Shown here: one piece after another, positions 51,079-59,572 of the stretch | How the letters are laid out: each line of letters starts with the position of its first letter | How positions within the stretch are numbered: position 1 is the first letter of the stretch | Assembly: GCA_964344485.1 (NCBI GenBank) | Contig: CAYFNF010000004.1 | Location: 1-64,000 of the forward strand | Length of the DNA: 64,000 bases | From: CAYFNF01 sp964344485 | GTDB lineage: Bacteria > Patescibacteriota > Patescibacteriia > UBA9570 > XYC2-FULL-38-9 | Reading direction: 5' to 3' | Notes under the pieces: generated by a model | Database searches by the model: none | What the model saw: only the letters and a program-made list of their open reading frames with translations | What the model was told of the DNA's origin: nothing | Translations under genes and position numbers: made by a program

Positions 51079-51426
51079 ATGAGTACACAGCGAGTAAAAA
51101 ATATTATCGGCCTTCCAGTAGAGACACAGCACGGTACGCCACTCGGTAAAGTGGTGGATATTGAGATTGATAGCACCAGCTCGACCGTTTCGCACTATCT
51201 AGTGTCAACAGTATCGTTTGTAAAGCAGTTGGTTTCACAAGAGAGCGAGCTACGCATTGCACCGTCACAAGTGGTTTCAATTTCACAAACTAAAATGGTT
51301 GTAGTGGACTTAGAAGCAGGGCAGACCATAGATGCAGGAGAAGAGCTAGGAGCGCCGAAAGTGCCTGGTGCTGGAGCTCAAGGAGGCGAGACACCCAAGC
51401 CTGTAGATAAGATTACTCGACAATAG
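51079..51426 (+). CDS. PRC-barrel domain protein
   Basis: 115 residues. The N-terminal ~75 residues (NIIGLPVETQHGTPLGKVVDIEID ... LRIAPSQVVSI) match the PRC-barrel fold found in RimM and photosynthetic reaction-centre H subunits. A Gly/Ala-rich tail follows. Role unknown; such small PRC proteins may bind RNA or membranes. Confidence 0.75.
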   Translation: MSTQRVKNIIGLPVETQHGTPLGKVVDIEIDSTSSTVSHYLVSTVSFVKQLVSQESELRIAPSQVVSISQTKMVVVDLEAGQTIDAGEELGAPKVPGAGAQGGETPKPVDKITRQ

Positions 51427-51454
51427 GGAGAAAGCTTGTGGTTGAATGCAAGGA

Positions 51455-51483
51455 TTGATTTCAAGCATATATTTTGGTATAAT
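51455..51483 (+). promoter_or_regulatory. pilT-like gene promoter (leaderless)
   Basis: TTGATT, 17 bases, TATAAT, six bases ahead of the ATG at 51490. Confidence 0.65.
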
Positions 51484-51489
51484 GTATTT

Positions 51490-52557
51490 ATGACACCTGC
51501 ACAAGCAGCAGCAAAAAACAAAATTGACCAGCTATTCAAGCAAGCGGTTTCGCAGAGAGCGTCTGATTTACATTTGGCCGCTGGTTCTCCGCCGCTGCTT
51601 CGCATAGAGGGTGAATTGAATGAATTGACAGAGCATGGAGAGCTGCAATCGCAAGAGTTGCAAGACATGATCTTCTCTATTCTGACAAAAGAACAACAAG
51701 ATGAGCTCGTAAATAAAAGAGAGCTGGATGTGTCATATGAAGTACCAGGCGCAAGCAGATATCGTGTAAACATTCACTGGGAAAAAGAGAATATTGGAAT
51801 GGTCGCACGCGTGGTTTCTATGAATGTGCCGACTATGGAGGATATGTATTTCCCACAAGCCGTATATGACCTAGTGCGAGGGCGTCAAGGACTGATATTA
51901 GTTACAGGCCCCACTGGATGCGGAAAGTCTACCTCTCTTGCTGCGATGATTGATTTGATAAACACGGAACGACGAGCGCATATTGTGACGTTAGAAGACC
52001 CGATTGAGTACATGTTCGAGCCAAAGAAATCGCTGATACGGCAACGACAGCTTCACTCAGACTTTCTATCATTTCCCGAGGCGCTGAAACATGTAGTGCG
52101 TCAAGACCCAAATGTGATTATGGTTGGTGAGATGCGCGATCTAGAGACCATCGCTGCTGCAATCACTGTTGCAGAGACCGGCCATCTGGTGCTTGCTACC
52201 CTACACACGTTGAACGCAGCGCAGACCATAGACCGTATCGTTGACATTTTTCCACCATATCAACAAGAGCAGGTGCGATTACAGGTCTCTATGGAGTTGC
52301 GTGGAGTTATCTCCCAGCAACTATTGCCACGTGCAGGAGGTGGAAGAATTGCAGCACGAGAGATCATGATCAACATTCCAGCAATTTCAAACTTGATTCG
52401 AGAGAACAAGATCGCGCAGCTTAAAACGGTGATTCAAACTAATGCAGAGATCGGCATGCAGACCATTGACCAAGACATTGTTCGTTTGTATGAAGCAGGA
52501 GAGATCACCAAAGAGACAGCGTTATCATACATTTCTAATCCATCGCGCATAGAATAA
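51490..52557 (+). CDS. pilT: PilT-like type IV pilus ATPase
   Basis: 355 residues from the ATG at 51490. Secretion ATPase motifs: RASDLHLAAGSPPLLRI, Walker A GPTGCGKSTSLAAMID, Asp box THIVTLEDPIEY-like (HIVTLEDPIEYMFE), Walker B VIMVGEMRDLETI, and the PilT-type AIRNLIRE-like segment (AISNLIRENK). Powers retraction of type IV pili; pili are common in CPR bacteria. Leaderless. Confidence 0.92.
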   Translation: MTPAQAAAKNKIDQLFKQAVSQRASDLHLAAGSPPLLRIEGELNELTEHGELQSQELQDMIFSILTKEQQDELVNKRELDVSYEVPGASRYRVNIHWEKENIGMVARVVSMNVPTMEDMYFPQAVYDLVRGRQGLILVTGPTGCGKSTSLAAMIDLINTERRAHIVTLEDPIEYMFEPKKSLIRQRQLHSDFLSFPEALKHVVRQDPNVIMVGEMRDLETIAAAITVAETGHLVLATLHTLNAAQTIDRIVDIFPPYQQEQVRLQVSMELRGVISQQLLPRAGGGRIAAREIMINIPAISNLIRENKIAQLKTVIQTNAEIGMQTIDQDIVRLYEAGEITKETALSYISNPSRIE

Positions 52558-52576
52558 GACTTGTTTTAAGAGGGCG

Positions 52577-52598
52577 CCGCATCGTTATGCGGTTTTTT
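52577..52598 (+). terminator. pilT terminator
   Basis: CCGCAT/ATGCGG stem followed by TTTTTT. Confidence 0.85.
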
Positions 52599-52616
52599 CA
52601 TATCAAAAGGAAGCAA

Positions 52617-52648
52617 TAAAAAAAGAGCGTGTTCCTCCGCAGCGCTCA
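52617..52648 (-). terminator. purA terminator
   Basis: GAGCG/CGCTC stem with seven Ts on the minus strand. Confidence 0.7.
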
Positions 52649-52656
52649 GTAGAGCC

Positions 52657-54050
52657 CTAGCGTCCGGGCCAGGGCATTTGGCGTCGCACCACCATGTGTC
52701 CGGCACCCGGGCCGGTCTTGAACATGGGGATGGGCACGCCGCAGCGTTGCTCGATCTCGTCCACGAAGGCGTGAACCGAGTGGTGCACGGCGCCGGGCGA
52801 GGAGAGGTTTGCCACAGGCTCGCGGATGACCGGAAGCTCGAAGCGGTCGGTCAGTTCGACACGGCTCCAGTCCATCTGCCCGGGCTGTTCGCGGTCCCAG
52901 ACGTCCCAGATCGACTCCCACCAGTTGATGGGCTGACCGTCCAGGGTCATGCCGTCGAAGCCGTGGACGCCACGCAGGCCCACCAGCGGGTCCAGCTTGG
53001 TCATGACCAGCAGGTCCGGCCGGAAGCGAGCGATGGACTCGCGGATCGCAGGCGGGAACGGCATGCCGATGCGCCGTGGGCGGCCCGTGGATGCGCCGAA
53101 CTCGTTGAGGAGCTGGCGCAGGCGATGCGCGTAGCGGCCCGAGATCTCGGTCGGGAAGGGACCGTCTCCCACGCGGGTCAGCACGGCCTTGAAGATGCCG
53201 ATCAGCACCAGGTTCTGCAGGCGACCGATGCCCACCGGGGGCCAGATCATCGAGCTCGTGGAGCACGGCTGGTCGTACAGCACATCCAGGTGCGAGCCCT
53301 GCGCGCCTTCCAGCAGGATGTCGTGACCAGCGGCCTGGATCTCGGAGACCCAGAGGTCCACACGCCGGATCGTGGCGATGGACTCGAGCCAGGCGCCCCA
53401 GGTCAGCAGCTTCTGCTCCAGCGCGCGGCGGTCCTGGAACGGACCGAACTCGTCTTCCACGCGGTCCAGCGCGCGGCGCAGGCGAGCGAAGTTCAGGCAG
53501 TCCTCGACCGTGATGCGGTCCTTGCGATGCAGCGCAGCGTACGTGGTGGCGATGCCGCGGCGGGTCGAACCGATGCGACCGCGACCGGCCTCCTTGCGTC
53601 CTTCCTTCTCCAGGTGAACTTCCAGGGTCACGGAAGCGAGCGGGTCCACGANNNNNNNNNNTTGATGGTGATGCCACGGGCGATCAGACCGTCGACCTCC
53701 TCGCGGAAGCCGGTGCGGGGCTTGGGCAGTCCCGCGTCCGTCTCCGGGGCTTCCGGCAGGATCACGCAGTACGGGCCGATGGCGCCCACGCCACCGTACA
53801 GCACCGAAGCCGGCACCAGGTGGGTGATGTAGGTCTCACCGTCGATCACCAGGGTGTGGCCAGCGTTGCCACCGCCCTGGAACCGGACCACGTACATGAT
53901 CTTGCCGTTCTCGATGAACCATGCGACGACCGCGGCCTTTCCGTTGTCGCCCCACAGCATGTCTATGATCGCGTAGATGCGACCCAGCGGCGGGGGAAAC
54001 AGACGCGGCTGATGCGGTCCCTGCCCTGACGGGCGAAGTTCAGCACTCAT
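52657..54050 (-). CDS. purA: Adenylosuccinate synthetase homologue, GC-rich unit (assembly gap inside)
   Basis: Ten Ns at 53652-53661 split the gene, and the two parts are in different frames only because the gap length is arbitrary. PurA joins IMP and aspartate in AMP synthesis. The N-terminal piece has WGDNGKAA (family consensus WGDEGKGK; the catalytic Asp and a Lys are kept, but Glu and the last Gly-Lys are changed) and FQGGGNAGHTLVI with the catalytic His. The C-terminal piece has GSTRRGIATTYA, LLEGAQGSHLDVLYD, VGDGPFPTEISG, GRPRRIGMP and MTKLDPL. An extension of about 25 residues precedes the core. Start at 54050 is supported by CTGGAGG. A divergent member; activity probable, not proven. 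Confidence 0.82.
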
Positions 54051-54128
54051 GGGCTGTCCTCCAGGTATGAGTCAGTAGTAACAAGCACTGTATACTGACA
54101 TCGGGTTGTACTTTGTCCTCCACCTTGT

Positions 54129-54134
54129 ATTGTA
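54129..54134 (-). promoter_or_regulatory. Possible purA -10 element
   Basis: Minus strand TACAAT, about 79 bases ahead of the ATG; no good -35 is seen because the korAB terminator lies just upstream. Low certainty. Confidence 0.3.
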
Positions 54135-54149
54135 CACTACCCAGAGCAA

Positions 54150-54173
54150 TAAAAAAACCGCTAAAAAAGCGGC
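54150..54173 (-). terminator. korAB terminator
   Basis: CCGC/GCGG stem followed by seven Ts on the minus strand. Confidence 0.7.
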
Positions 54174-54194
54174 AAAATATAGGAATAATAGGTT

Positions 54195-55064
54195 TTATTG
54201 ATAGTCCTTATATAGCGGTGTAATATCGATGTTTTCTATTGAATGCTGCACTAGCGGCTTGTCTTTCAGCGCCTGAATGCTGTCTTCATATAGCGGCTTA
54301 TCCACTTGATACAGTACTCCTGTAGCAATGCGCTCATCCCACTCATCAGAGCGCTTCCACGCCATCTCTTTGCTAGTCTTATCATATGAATCATCTTCTT
54401 CTAGTTTGTACACGCGCGATTTGAAGAACTCATAGGTGTTGAGCTTATTGAACGTCACACACGGCTGTAGCACATCAATATATGAGAAACCTTTATGCTG
54501 CACTGCTTGTACTATAATCTCTGCGAGCTGCTTGATGTTCCCAGCATATCCACGAGCGATAAACGTGACGCCTTCTGAAGCAAGCGCAAGATGGATCGGG
54601 TTCATTGGATATTCTAGTGCGCCGTGAGGAGAAGAAGAAGACTTCTCGCCTTGCTCGGTTGTGGGAGAGTACTGCCCTTTGGTTAGTCCGTATATCTGAT
54701 TATCATGCACAATATATGTCATGTCATGGTTTCGGCGCATCGCGTGGATAAAGTGTCCTGCTCCAATTCCGTATCCATCGCCATCACCGCCAACTGCAAT
54801 CACAGATAGATCATGATTCGCTAAATGAATGGCTTGGGCTACTGGTAACGCACGCCCGTGAATTCCTTCAAACCCATACGTGTGCACAAAATGATTAAAC
54901 TTACCTGAGCAACCAATACCTGTAACAATACAGACCTCTTCTAGCGGCTTTTCCAGCTTGATCAGTGCTTTTTTCACTGCCATTAAGATCGCGTGGTCAC
55001 CGCACCCAGGGCACCAGTCCGGTTTTTCTTTACATTGTAGGTCTTGTAATGTGATCTTGCTCAT
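54195..55064 (-). CDS. korB: 2-oxoacid:ferredoxin oxidoreductase, beta subunit
   Basis: 289 residues. Thiamine diphosphate binding is shown by CPGCGDHAI near the N-terminus and GDGDGYGIGAGHFIHAMRRN followed by VHDNQIYGLTKGQ. Works with the korA product to decarboxylate a 2-oxoacid (probably 2-oxoglutarate or pyruvate), giving acyl-CoA and reduced ferredoxin. Its ATG overlaps the korA stop by four bases. Confidence 0.92.
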   Translation of the reverse strand: MSKITLQDLQCKEKPDWCPGCGDHAILMAVKKALIKLEKPLEEVCIVTGIGCSGKFNHFVHTYGFEGIHGRALPVAQAIHLANHDLSVIAVGGDGDGYGIGAGHFIHAMRRNHDMTYIVHDNQIYGLTKGQYSPTTEQGEKSSSSPHGALEYPMNPIHLALASEGVTFIARGYAGNIKQLAEIIVQAVQHKGFSYIDVLQPCVTFNKLNTYEFFKSRVYKLEEDDSYDKTSKEMAWKRSDEWDERIATGVLYQVDKPLYEDSIQALKDKPLVQHSIENIDITPLYKDYQ

Positions 55065-56818
55065 ACGAGTTCTTTTACTTTCTGAATAATCTCTTCAGGG
55101 TAGAACGGTCGACCACCGTACTTTCTGAAATGTGCGTCCATCTGAATATCCGTATCTTGTTTCAATAAGTTCTCAAGCTGTCCCAATTTATTTCCCTCGA
55201 TGCACAGCGTCTTTTTTGTTTTCGAGAATACAGCTTGTACTGCCGCAACTGGAAGCGGGAACGTATGTACAAAATGAAGATAGTTTACAGACAGCTTCTC
55301 GGCTTCAGCAAGCTGCAATGCTTGCAGTACTGGTAATTTGGTTGACCCCCAGCCCACAAGTGTGACATCAGCATCTTTTGGTCCGAACAGCTCAGGAGTT
55401 TTTGCGTCTTTCTCGACATAGACCTCCATCTTTCGAAATCGCTTGTCATTTTGCTTCACTGTCTCTTCTTCATCTTCAGTGGTATATCCAGCTTCTTCAT
55501 GCTCGTATGACGTGCCGAGATGGCGACCATCCTTCATTCCAGGTATCGCACGTGGAGAAACACCATCGTCAGTATGTTTGAACCGTAGATATTCACCCTC
55601 CTTCTTTACAATAGCGTCCAGTTCTTCCTGCGAGAGAAGCTTGCCCCTATTGATTTCCACAGTTGATGTATCAAACGGCTCAATCGACTGCCATGACGCC
55701 TGATTGTATTTATCTATTAATATGATAACTGGAACTTGATACTTCTCTGCCAAGTTAAACGCTTCAACTGTGGTGTAGAAACACTCTGTTGGGTCACCAG
55801 GCGTCAGCACAATGCGCGGGAACTCTCCTTGCGATGCTGTTAACATAAACTGCAAGTCTCCTTGAGAGCCCCAAGTCGGTAGCCCTGTTGATGGCCCTGG
55901 GCGCTGCCCCATTACCACTACACACGGTACTTCTGAGATACCAGCCATACCGAACGCCTCGACCATCAGAGCAAATCCACCACCAGAGGTTGCGGTCATG
56001 GAGCGCACTCCTGTAAAGCCAGCACCAACAACCATGTTCATTGCAGCGAGCTCGTCTTCGGTTTGCTTGACTACCAGGTCAAATTCATTTTCATGTTTAG
56101 CTAAAAAACCAAGAATGCCAGATGAGGGCGTCATAGGGTATGCTGCGTAGAACTTCATGCCCGCTTGTATTGCGCCCATAGAAGTAGCGATATTTCCGGA
56201 GATGACCATCTGTGGATCTGCTTTCTTAGCTTGTAACTGATAGTCAAAATCTTTATTCTTTTCAGCTATCTCTTCATACCCGTACTTTGCTAGCGCTATA
56301 TTTTCATCAGCGAGTTCTGGTTTTTTCTGTCCGAACCAGTCTTGAATCGCATCTTCTACATGTTCAAATGGGAAGTCGAGTAATGCAAATGATGCCCCCA
56401 CACCCACCATATTCCGTGCAACCAGGTCTATTTTCATCTCTCGAACCACCTTGCTCATATGAACAGGAACTAGTACTAGTTCTTTGCCTTCTGCAGTCGG
56501 CTCACCGTCAGGGAAGTCCTCTGGATCGTACACTACAGCTGCTCCATCCACGAGCTCGTCCACATGCAAACCAAAGGTATCGTGATTTAGGGCTACTAAT
56601 AAGTGTACATTTTGTATTTGGGAGCTTGCGTGTTTCTCGTTTACATATACTTGATAGGTGTTGTGACCACCGCGAATCAAAGAAGGATATTCAGGATACG
56701 CGAAGGTTTTTAGTCCACCGCGCGCACAAATACCAGAAAACACAATGCCGGTAGTCATGATGCCAAAGCCAGCCTCTCCGCCGATCTTCCATTGTAAATC
56801 GTTTATTACCATAGACAT
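55061..56818 (-). CDS. korA: 2-oxoacid:ferredoxin oxidoreductase, fused gamma-alpha subunit
   Basis: 585 residues. Residues about 1-190 are the gamma domain (WKIGGEAGFGIMTTGIVFS, YPEYPSLIRGGHNTYQV). Residues about 205-585 are the alpha domain (GNIATSMGAIQAGMKFYAAYPMTP, with YPMTPSS and the later VMGQRPGPSTGLPT), and a C-terminal transketolase-like part. The gamma-alpha fusion is typical of many 2-oxoglutarate and related ferredoxin oxidoreductases. No iron-sulfur motifs, so electrons go to a separate ferredoxin, possibly that at 58036. Confidence 0.92.
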   Translation of the reverse strand: MSMVINDLQWKIGGEAGFGIMTTGIVFSGICARGGLKTFAYPEYPSLIRGGHNTYQVYVNEKHASSQIQNVHLLVALNHDTFGLHVDELVDGAAVVYDPEDFPDGEPTAEGKELVLVPVHMSKVVREMKIDLVARNMVGVGASFALLDFPFEHVEDAIQDWFGQKKPELADENIALAKYGYEEIAEKNKDFDYQLQAKKADPQMVISGNIATSMGAIQAGMKFYAAYPMTPSSGILGFLAKHENEFDLVVKQTEDELAAMNMVVGAGFTGVRSMTATSGGGFALMVEAFGMAGISEVPCVVVMGQRPGPSTGLPTWGSQGDLQFMLTASQGEFPRIVLTPGDPTECFYTTVEAFNLAEKYQVPVIILIDKYNQASWQSIEPFDTSTVEINRGKLLSQEELDAIVKKEGEYLRFKHTDDGVSPRAIPGMKDGRHLGTSYEHEEAGYTTEDEEETVKQNDKRFRKMEVYVEKDAKTPELFGPKDADVTLVGWGSTKLPVLQALQLAEAEKLSVNYLHFVHTFPLPVAAVQAVFSKTKKTLCIEGNKLGQLENLLKQDTDIQMDAHFRKYGGRPFYPEEIIQKVKELV

Positions 56819-56840
56819 ACCATATCAAATAATAGAGCTC

Positions 56841-56869
56841 TTAACAACACTAAAAAAGCGTGGTACTAT
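56841..56869 (+). promoter_or_regulatory. Promoter of the 56904 gene
   Basis: TTAACA, 17 bases, TACTAT; leader about 28 nt. Confidence 0.6.
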
Positions 56870-56903
56870 CCGTTGGCGACGGAAACAGCCTAGAGGAGAT
56901 GGA

Positions 56904-57260
56904 ATGGACGCGACTTTTCGTCAAGAGGTAGTGGAGCCGCTGCGCCGTGTGTTCGGAGCTGCACTGAAGCAGGTCACTGAAGCTGCGGATGGATGCATCG
57001 TGATCCATCGTGAGGGGAGGATCGACCCTGCTGACACGCACAACACCTTCCTGTACATCTGGGACGTGGTGCCCGGACACCATCGTGCGGGCGGATCGTT
57101 CAAGGTGCAGGTCGTGTACACGAGCCAGAGCTGGGCACGAAGCCGCTTCGAGCGAGCATGCCCCAGCGAGTGGGCGTACACATATGAAGAGCGGGATGCT
57201 CCAGAGCTTCCAGCTTCCGAAGAAGCAGCCTCGACCGGTGAAGGCTTGAGTGCGTTCTAG
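56904..57260 (+). CDS. Hypothetical protein, GC-rich unit
   Basis: 118 residues from the ATG at 56904 (AGAGGAG 4-7 bases upstream). A helical N-terminus (FRQEVVEPLRRVFGAALKQV) is followed by beta-like stretches (GCIVIHREG, GGSFKVQVVYTSQSW) and an acidic Ser/Glu tail. No family recognised. Somewhat GC-rich; own promoter and terminator. Confidence 0.6.
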   Translation: MDATFRQEVVEPLRRVFGAALKQVTEAADGCIVIHREGRIDPADTHNTFLYIWDVVPGHHRAGGSFKVQVVYTSQSWARSRFERACPSEWAYTYEERDAPELPASEEAASTGEGLSAF

Positions 57261-57278
57261 TTACTTCGCCGTTTTTTT
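57237..57278 (+). terminator. Terminator of the 56904 gene
   Basis: GGTGAAG/CTTCGCC stem (one G-T pair) followed by GTTTTTTT. The last codons and the stop lie inside the hairpin. Confidence 0.65.
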
Positions 57279-57311
57279 ATACTTAAAAGCTAGACGCACT
57301 TCATGCAGCGG

Positions 57312-57971
57312 CTACAACAGCACGTCAATATCTTCTATTGATAGACCAGTATAATCATGAATGGTTTTGACTGTCCCCTCTAGATCTTGCGCGTGAAACG
57401 AGGACAGTACACCAACGACCGGTAGTCCTGCCAAACGAGCAGACTCTATACCTGTTGGAGAATCTTCAAACGCTACCGCTCGCTCAGGGTCGATATGTAG
57501 CTGCTCCATAGTCCAGCGATACGGTTCAGGGTGTGGTTTGGAAATCGGCGTGTCCTCACGGCCAGTAACGTGTTCGAAATATTCAGCCATGTGAATGCGC
57601 TTCAGCCGATCTTCCACACGCTCACGAGTAGCTGAAGTCACAATAGCACGGATAATGCCTTGTTTCTCCAGCTTCGTAAGCAAGTCCTGAATTCCAGGAA
57701 GGACGATGTTTTTTAGGTCTCCGTAATCCGCAAACCGTTTGACCGCGCGTTGCTCTAGCTCTTCTATGAGCTGATCATCATCAATTCCACGCGCAGCACA
57801 CACATGCACAAACCGTTCATAATATGTCAGCCCAGTATATGCGCGTAGTTCATCATCATCAATATGTTCATCCGCATGTTCCTTCCATATCTCACGGATC
57901 GCTTCTTTATGATACCTCTCTGTATGTATGACTGTGCCATCAAAGTCAAAGAGAATAGCTTGTAGTTTCAT
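57312..57971 (-). CDS. HAD-superfamily hydrolase, beta-phosphoglucomutase-like
   Basis: 219 residues. Motif I FDFDGTVIHTE, motif II VTSATRERVEDRL, motif III SKPHPEPY, motif IV FEDSPTGIESARLAG: a HAD IA enzyme with helical cap. Similar in type to the 5905-6552 product. Substrate not determinable; sugar-phosphate mutase or phosphatase. Confidence 0.85.
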   Translation of the reverse strand: MKLQAILFDFDGTVIHTERYHKEAIREIWKEHADEHIDDDELRAYTGLTYYERFVHVCAARGIDDDQLIEELEQRAVKRFADYGDLKNIVLPGIQDLLTKLEKQGIIRAIVTSATRERVEDRLKRIHMAEYFEHVTGREDTPISKPHPEPYRWTMEQLHIDPERAVAFEDSPTGIESARLAGLPVVGVLSSFHAQDLEGTVKTIHDYTGLSIEDIDVLL

Positions 57972-57993
57972 ATCTCTACTATAGTACGAATTA

Positions 57994-58020
57994 TAAAAGA
58001 GGGCGAGCGCCCTCTTATTT
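57994..58020. terminator. Terminator of ferredoxin gene
   Basis: AAGAGGGCG/CGCCCTCTT stem flanked by A/T-rich runs; on the minus strand TTTTAT follows. Confidence 0.75.
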
Positions 58021-58035
58021 CAACTGCACACGAGA

Positions 58036-58317
58036 TTAATGAGCAGCTTTGATGGTAACGTCTCCTTGCACCGTGCACTGGCATGCAAGCCGTTGTCCTG
58101 GCTCTGCGCCCATTGCAGCAAGCGTTTCTTTCTCTTGATCGTCAACGTCTGAGACATTGTCTTCACCTTCGACGATCTCGATCAGGCAGGTACCGCAAAT
58201 ACCTTGCTCACAACCGAATGGGATTTCTGACCCTTCAGATTGTGCCACTTCCTTTAGGTTTGCTCCTTCTGCGACCTCTGCTGTGAGGTCTTCGTCTTGA
58301 AATGTTACTTTTGGCAT
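58036..58317 (-). CDS. 2Fe-2S ferredoxin
   Basis: 93 residues. Four cysteine ligands in CEQGICGTC and LACQC define a plant/adrenodoxin-like 2Fe-2S ferredoxin. Likely electron carrier; could partner the korAB oxidoreductase, though that family more often uses 4Fe-4S ferredoxins. Confidence 0.9.
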   Translation of the reverse strand: MPKVTFQDEDLTAEVAEGANLKEVAQSEGSEIPFGCEQGICGTCLIEIVEGEDNVSDVDDQEKETLAAMGAEPGQRLACQCTVQGDVTIKAAH

Positions 58318-58474
58318 ACGAGTAATATATGGTTATTTAAAAATCGAGCTTATTATATCATGGAGAGTTTTCGCTGCAAGCCAGGCAAGCCGCTGTGTGG
58401 ATAAATGCAGAAGCATGTATATCTATTGACGTTTTTACAGTGTTTGGGTATGGTACTATAGCTGTATTGAGCAT

Positions 58475-58548
58475 GCGCCCGTAGCTCAATTGGATAGAGC
58501 GCTTGGCTTCGGACCAAGAGGTTCTGGGTTCGACTCCTGGCGGGCGCA
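58475..58548 (+). tRNA. tRNA-Arg (anticodon TCG)
   Basis: 74 nt. Acceptor GCGCCCG/CGGGCGC, anticodon loop CTTCGGA between CTTGG and CCAAG (anticodon TCG), T-arm with GGTTCGACTCC. CCA not encoded. Confidence 0.95.
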
Positions 58549-58553
58549 CACGA

Positions 58554-58626
58554 GGGTGCATAGCTCAGCTGGTAGAGCAGTTGGCTCTTAACCAATTGGC
58601 CGGGGGTTCGAATCCCTCTGCACCCA
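58554..58626 (+). tRNA. tRNA-Lys (anticodon CTT)
   Basis: 73 nt, five bases after tRNA-Arg. Acceptor GGGTGCA/TGCACCC, anticodon loop CTCTTAA between TTGG and CCAA (anticodon CTT), T-arm GGTTCGAATCC. Confidence 0.95.
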
Positions 58627-58640
58627 CAAAACAAGAACAC

Positions 58641-58672
58641 AAAAAACAGCCACACGCGGCTGTTTTGTTGTT
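58641..58672. terminator. Terminator after the tRNA pair
   Basis: ACAGCC/GGCTGT stem flanked by AAAAA and TTTTGTTGTT; probably also ends the convergent hydrolase transcript. Confidence 0.7.
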
Positions 58673-58678
58673 ATATAC

Positions 58679-59245
58679 TTATTTACCAGCGAGACGTTTC
58701 ACCGCCTGGATCACATCAGGGAACTCTGTGCACAGCGTGCCATCATCTGCCTTAGAAAAGTGCTCCATGCCAGGCTTTACAATTAACTCAGCGTCTAATT
58801 TCTGCTCAAGCTCTTCCCCGTATTTCAGCGGCACATACGGATCATTGTCTGAATGAATCAACACTATCTGCGGCACATGAGATTTGATTTTCTCAAAATT
58901 TAACGGAGCTTCAAAGTAGTTGGCGATCTCATCATACCCCAAGTTGTCAGTAAATCCAGCGACCAGAACTGCTCCACCAATCTGTATATTCTCAGGAAGT
59001 GTTTCTAGATATCGAAAGATCGTTGCAACACCAATACTGTGTCCTACTAGATAGAGCTGCTCGTCTGGCTTGCCTATCAACTCTTGTAGTGTTGGAACCC
59101 AGGTACTCTGTTTAGGAAGTTCGGTTTCTGGCATTTCAGGAACGTGCACCTCAAAACCAGCGCTCTCCAGCTCTTTCTTCACGCACGGATACCAACAGTA
59201 TACTGGCGTGCCTTCCCAACAATGGACAATAATGACGCGTTTCAT
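58679..59245 (-). CDS. RBBP9/YdeN-like alpha/beta hydrolase
   Basis: 188 residues. Begins VIIVHCWEGTPVYCWYP, nucleophile elbow VGHSIGVA, acid in SDNDPYVP and His in MEHFS: the complete triad of the small RBBP9/YdeN serine hydrolase family. Substrate unknown. Confidence 0.88.
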   Translation of the reverse strand: MKRVIIVHCWEGTPVYCWYPCVKKELESAGFEVHVPEMPETELPKQSTWVPTLQELIGKPDEQLYLVGHSIGVATIFRYLETLPENIQIGGAVLVAGFTDNLGYDEIANYFEAPLNFEKIKSHVPQIVLIHSDNDPYVPLKYGEELEQKLDAELIVKPGMEHFSKADDGTLCTEFPDVIQAVKRLAGK

Positions 59246-59253
59246 GAGACGCC

Positions 59254-59547
59254 TTATTCAGTAGCAGGGATCTGCTTCAACGCATCCTTCAATCCCTTTC
59301 CTGCTTTGAATTTCGGGATCGTTACCGCAGGAATCTGGATGCGCTTGGATGGATTTTGTGGATCCACGCCCATGCGTGCAGAACGAAATTTCGGCATGAA
59401 TGCTCCAAACCCTGTGATGGTGACGTCTTCACCCTGAACTAAAGATTCAGTAATAACAGCAACGAATGACTCAATAAAATCTTCTGACTGTTTTTTGGAT
59501 AGCCCAGAGCGTTCAGCAATGAGCTCCGCGAGTCGTACTTTATTCAT
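59254..59547 (-). CDS. hup: HU-family DNA-binding protein
   Basis: 97 residues. MNKVRLAELIAERSGLSKKQ at the N-terminus and the beta-arm core GFGAFMPKFRSARMGVDPQNP, with NPSKRIQIPA. Bends and compacts DNA as a dimer. Preceded by a good GGAGG-type site. Confidence 0.93.
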   Translation of the reverse strand: MNKVRLAELIAERSGLSKKQSEDFIESFVAVITESLVQGEDVTITGFGAFMPKFRSARMGVDPQNPSKRIQIPAVTIPKFKAGKGLKDALKQIPATE

Positions 59548-59572
59548 ATTTACCTCCTTGGTTAGTAATTAT

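Noticed and set aside
52678..53832. Long plus-strand frame across purA
   Set aside because: Antisense shadow of the GC-rich purA homologue, interrupted by the same gap and without family motifs.
52657..54050. Phage PurZ (diaminopurine synthesis) instead of PurA
   Set aside because: The catalytic Asp of the WGD motif is kept, as I would expect for PurA, and no other phage or Z-genome gene is nearby.
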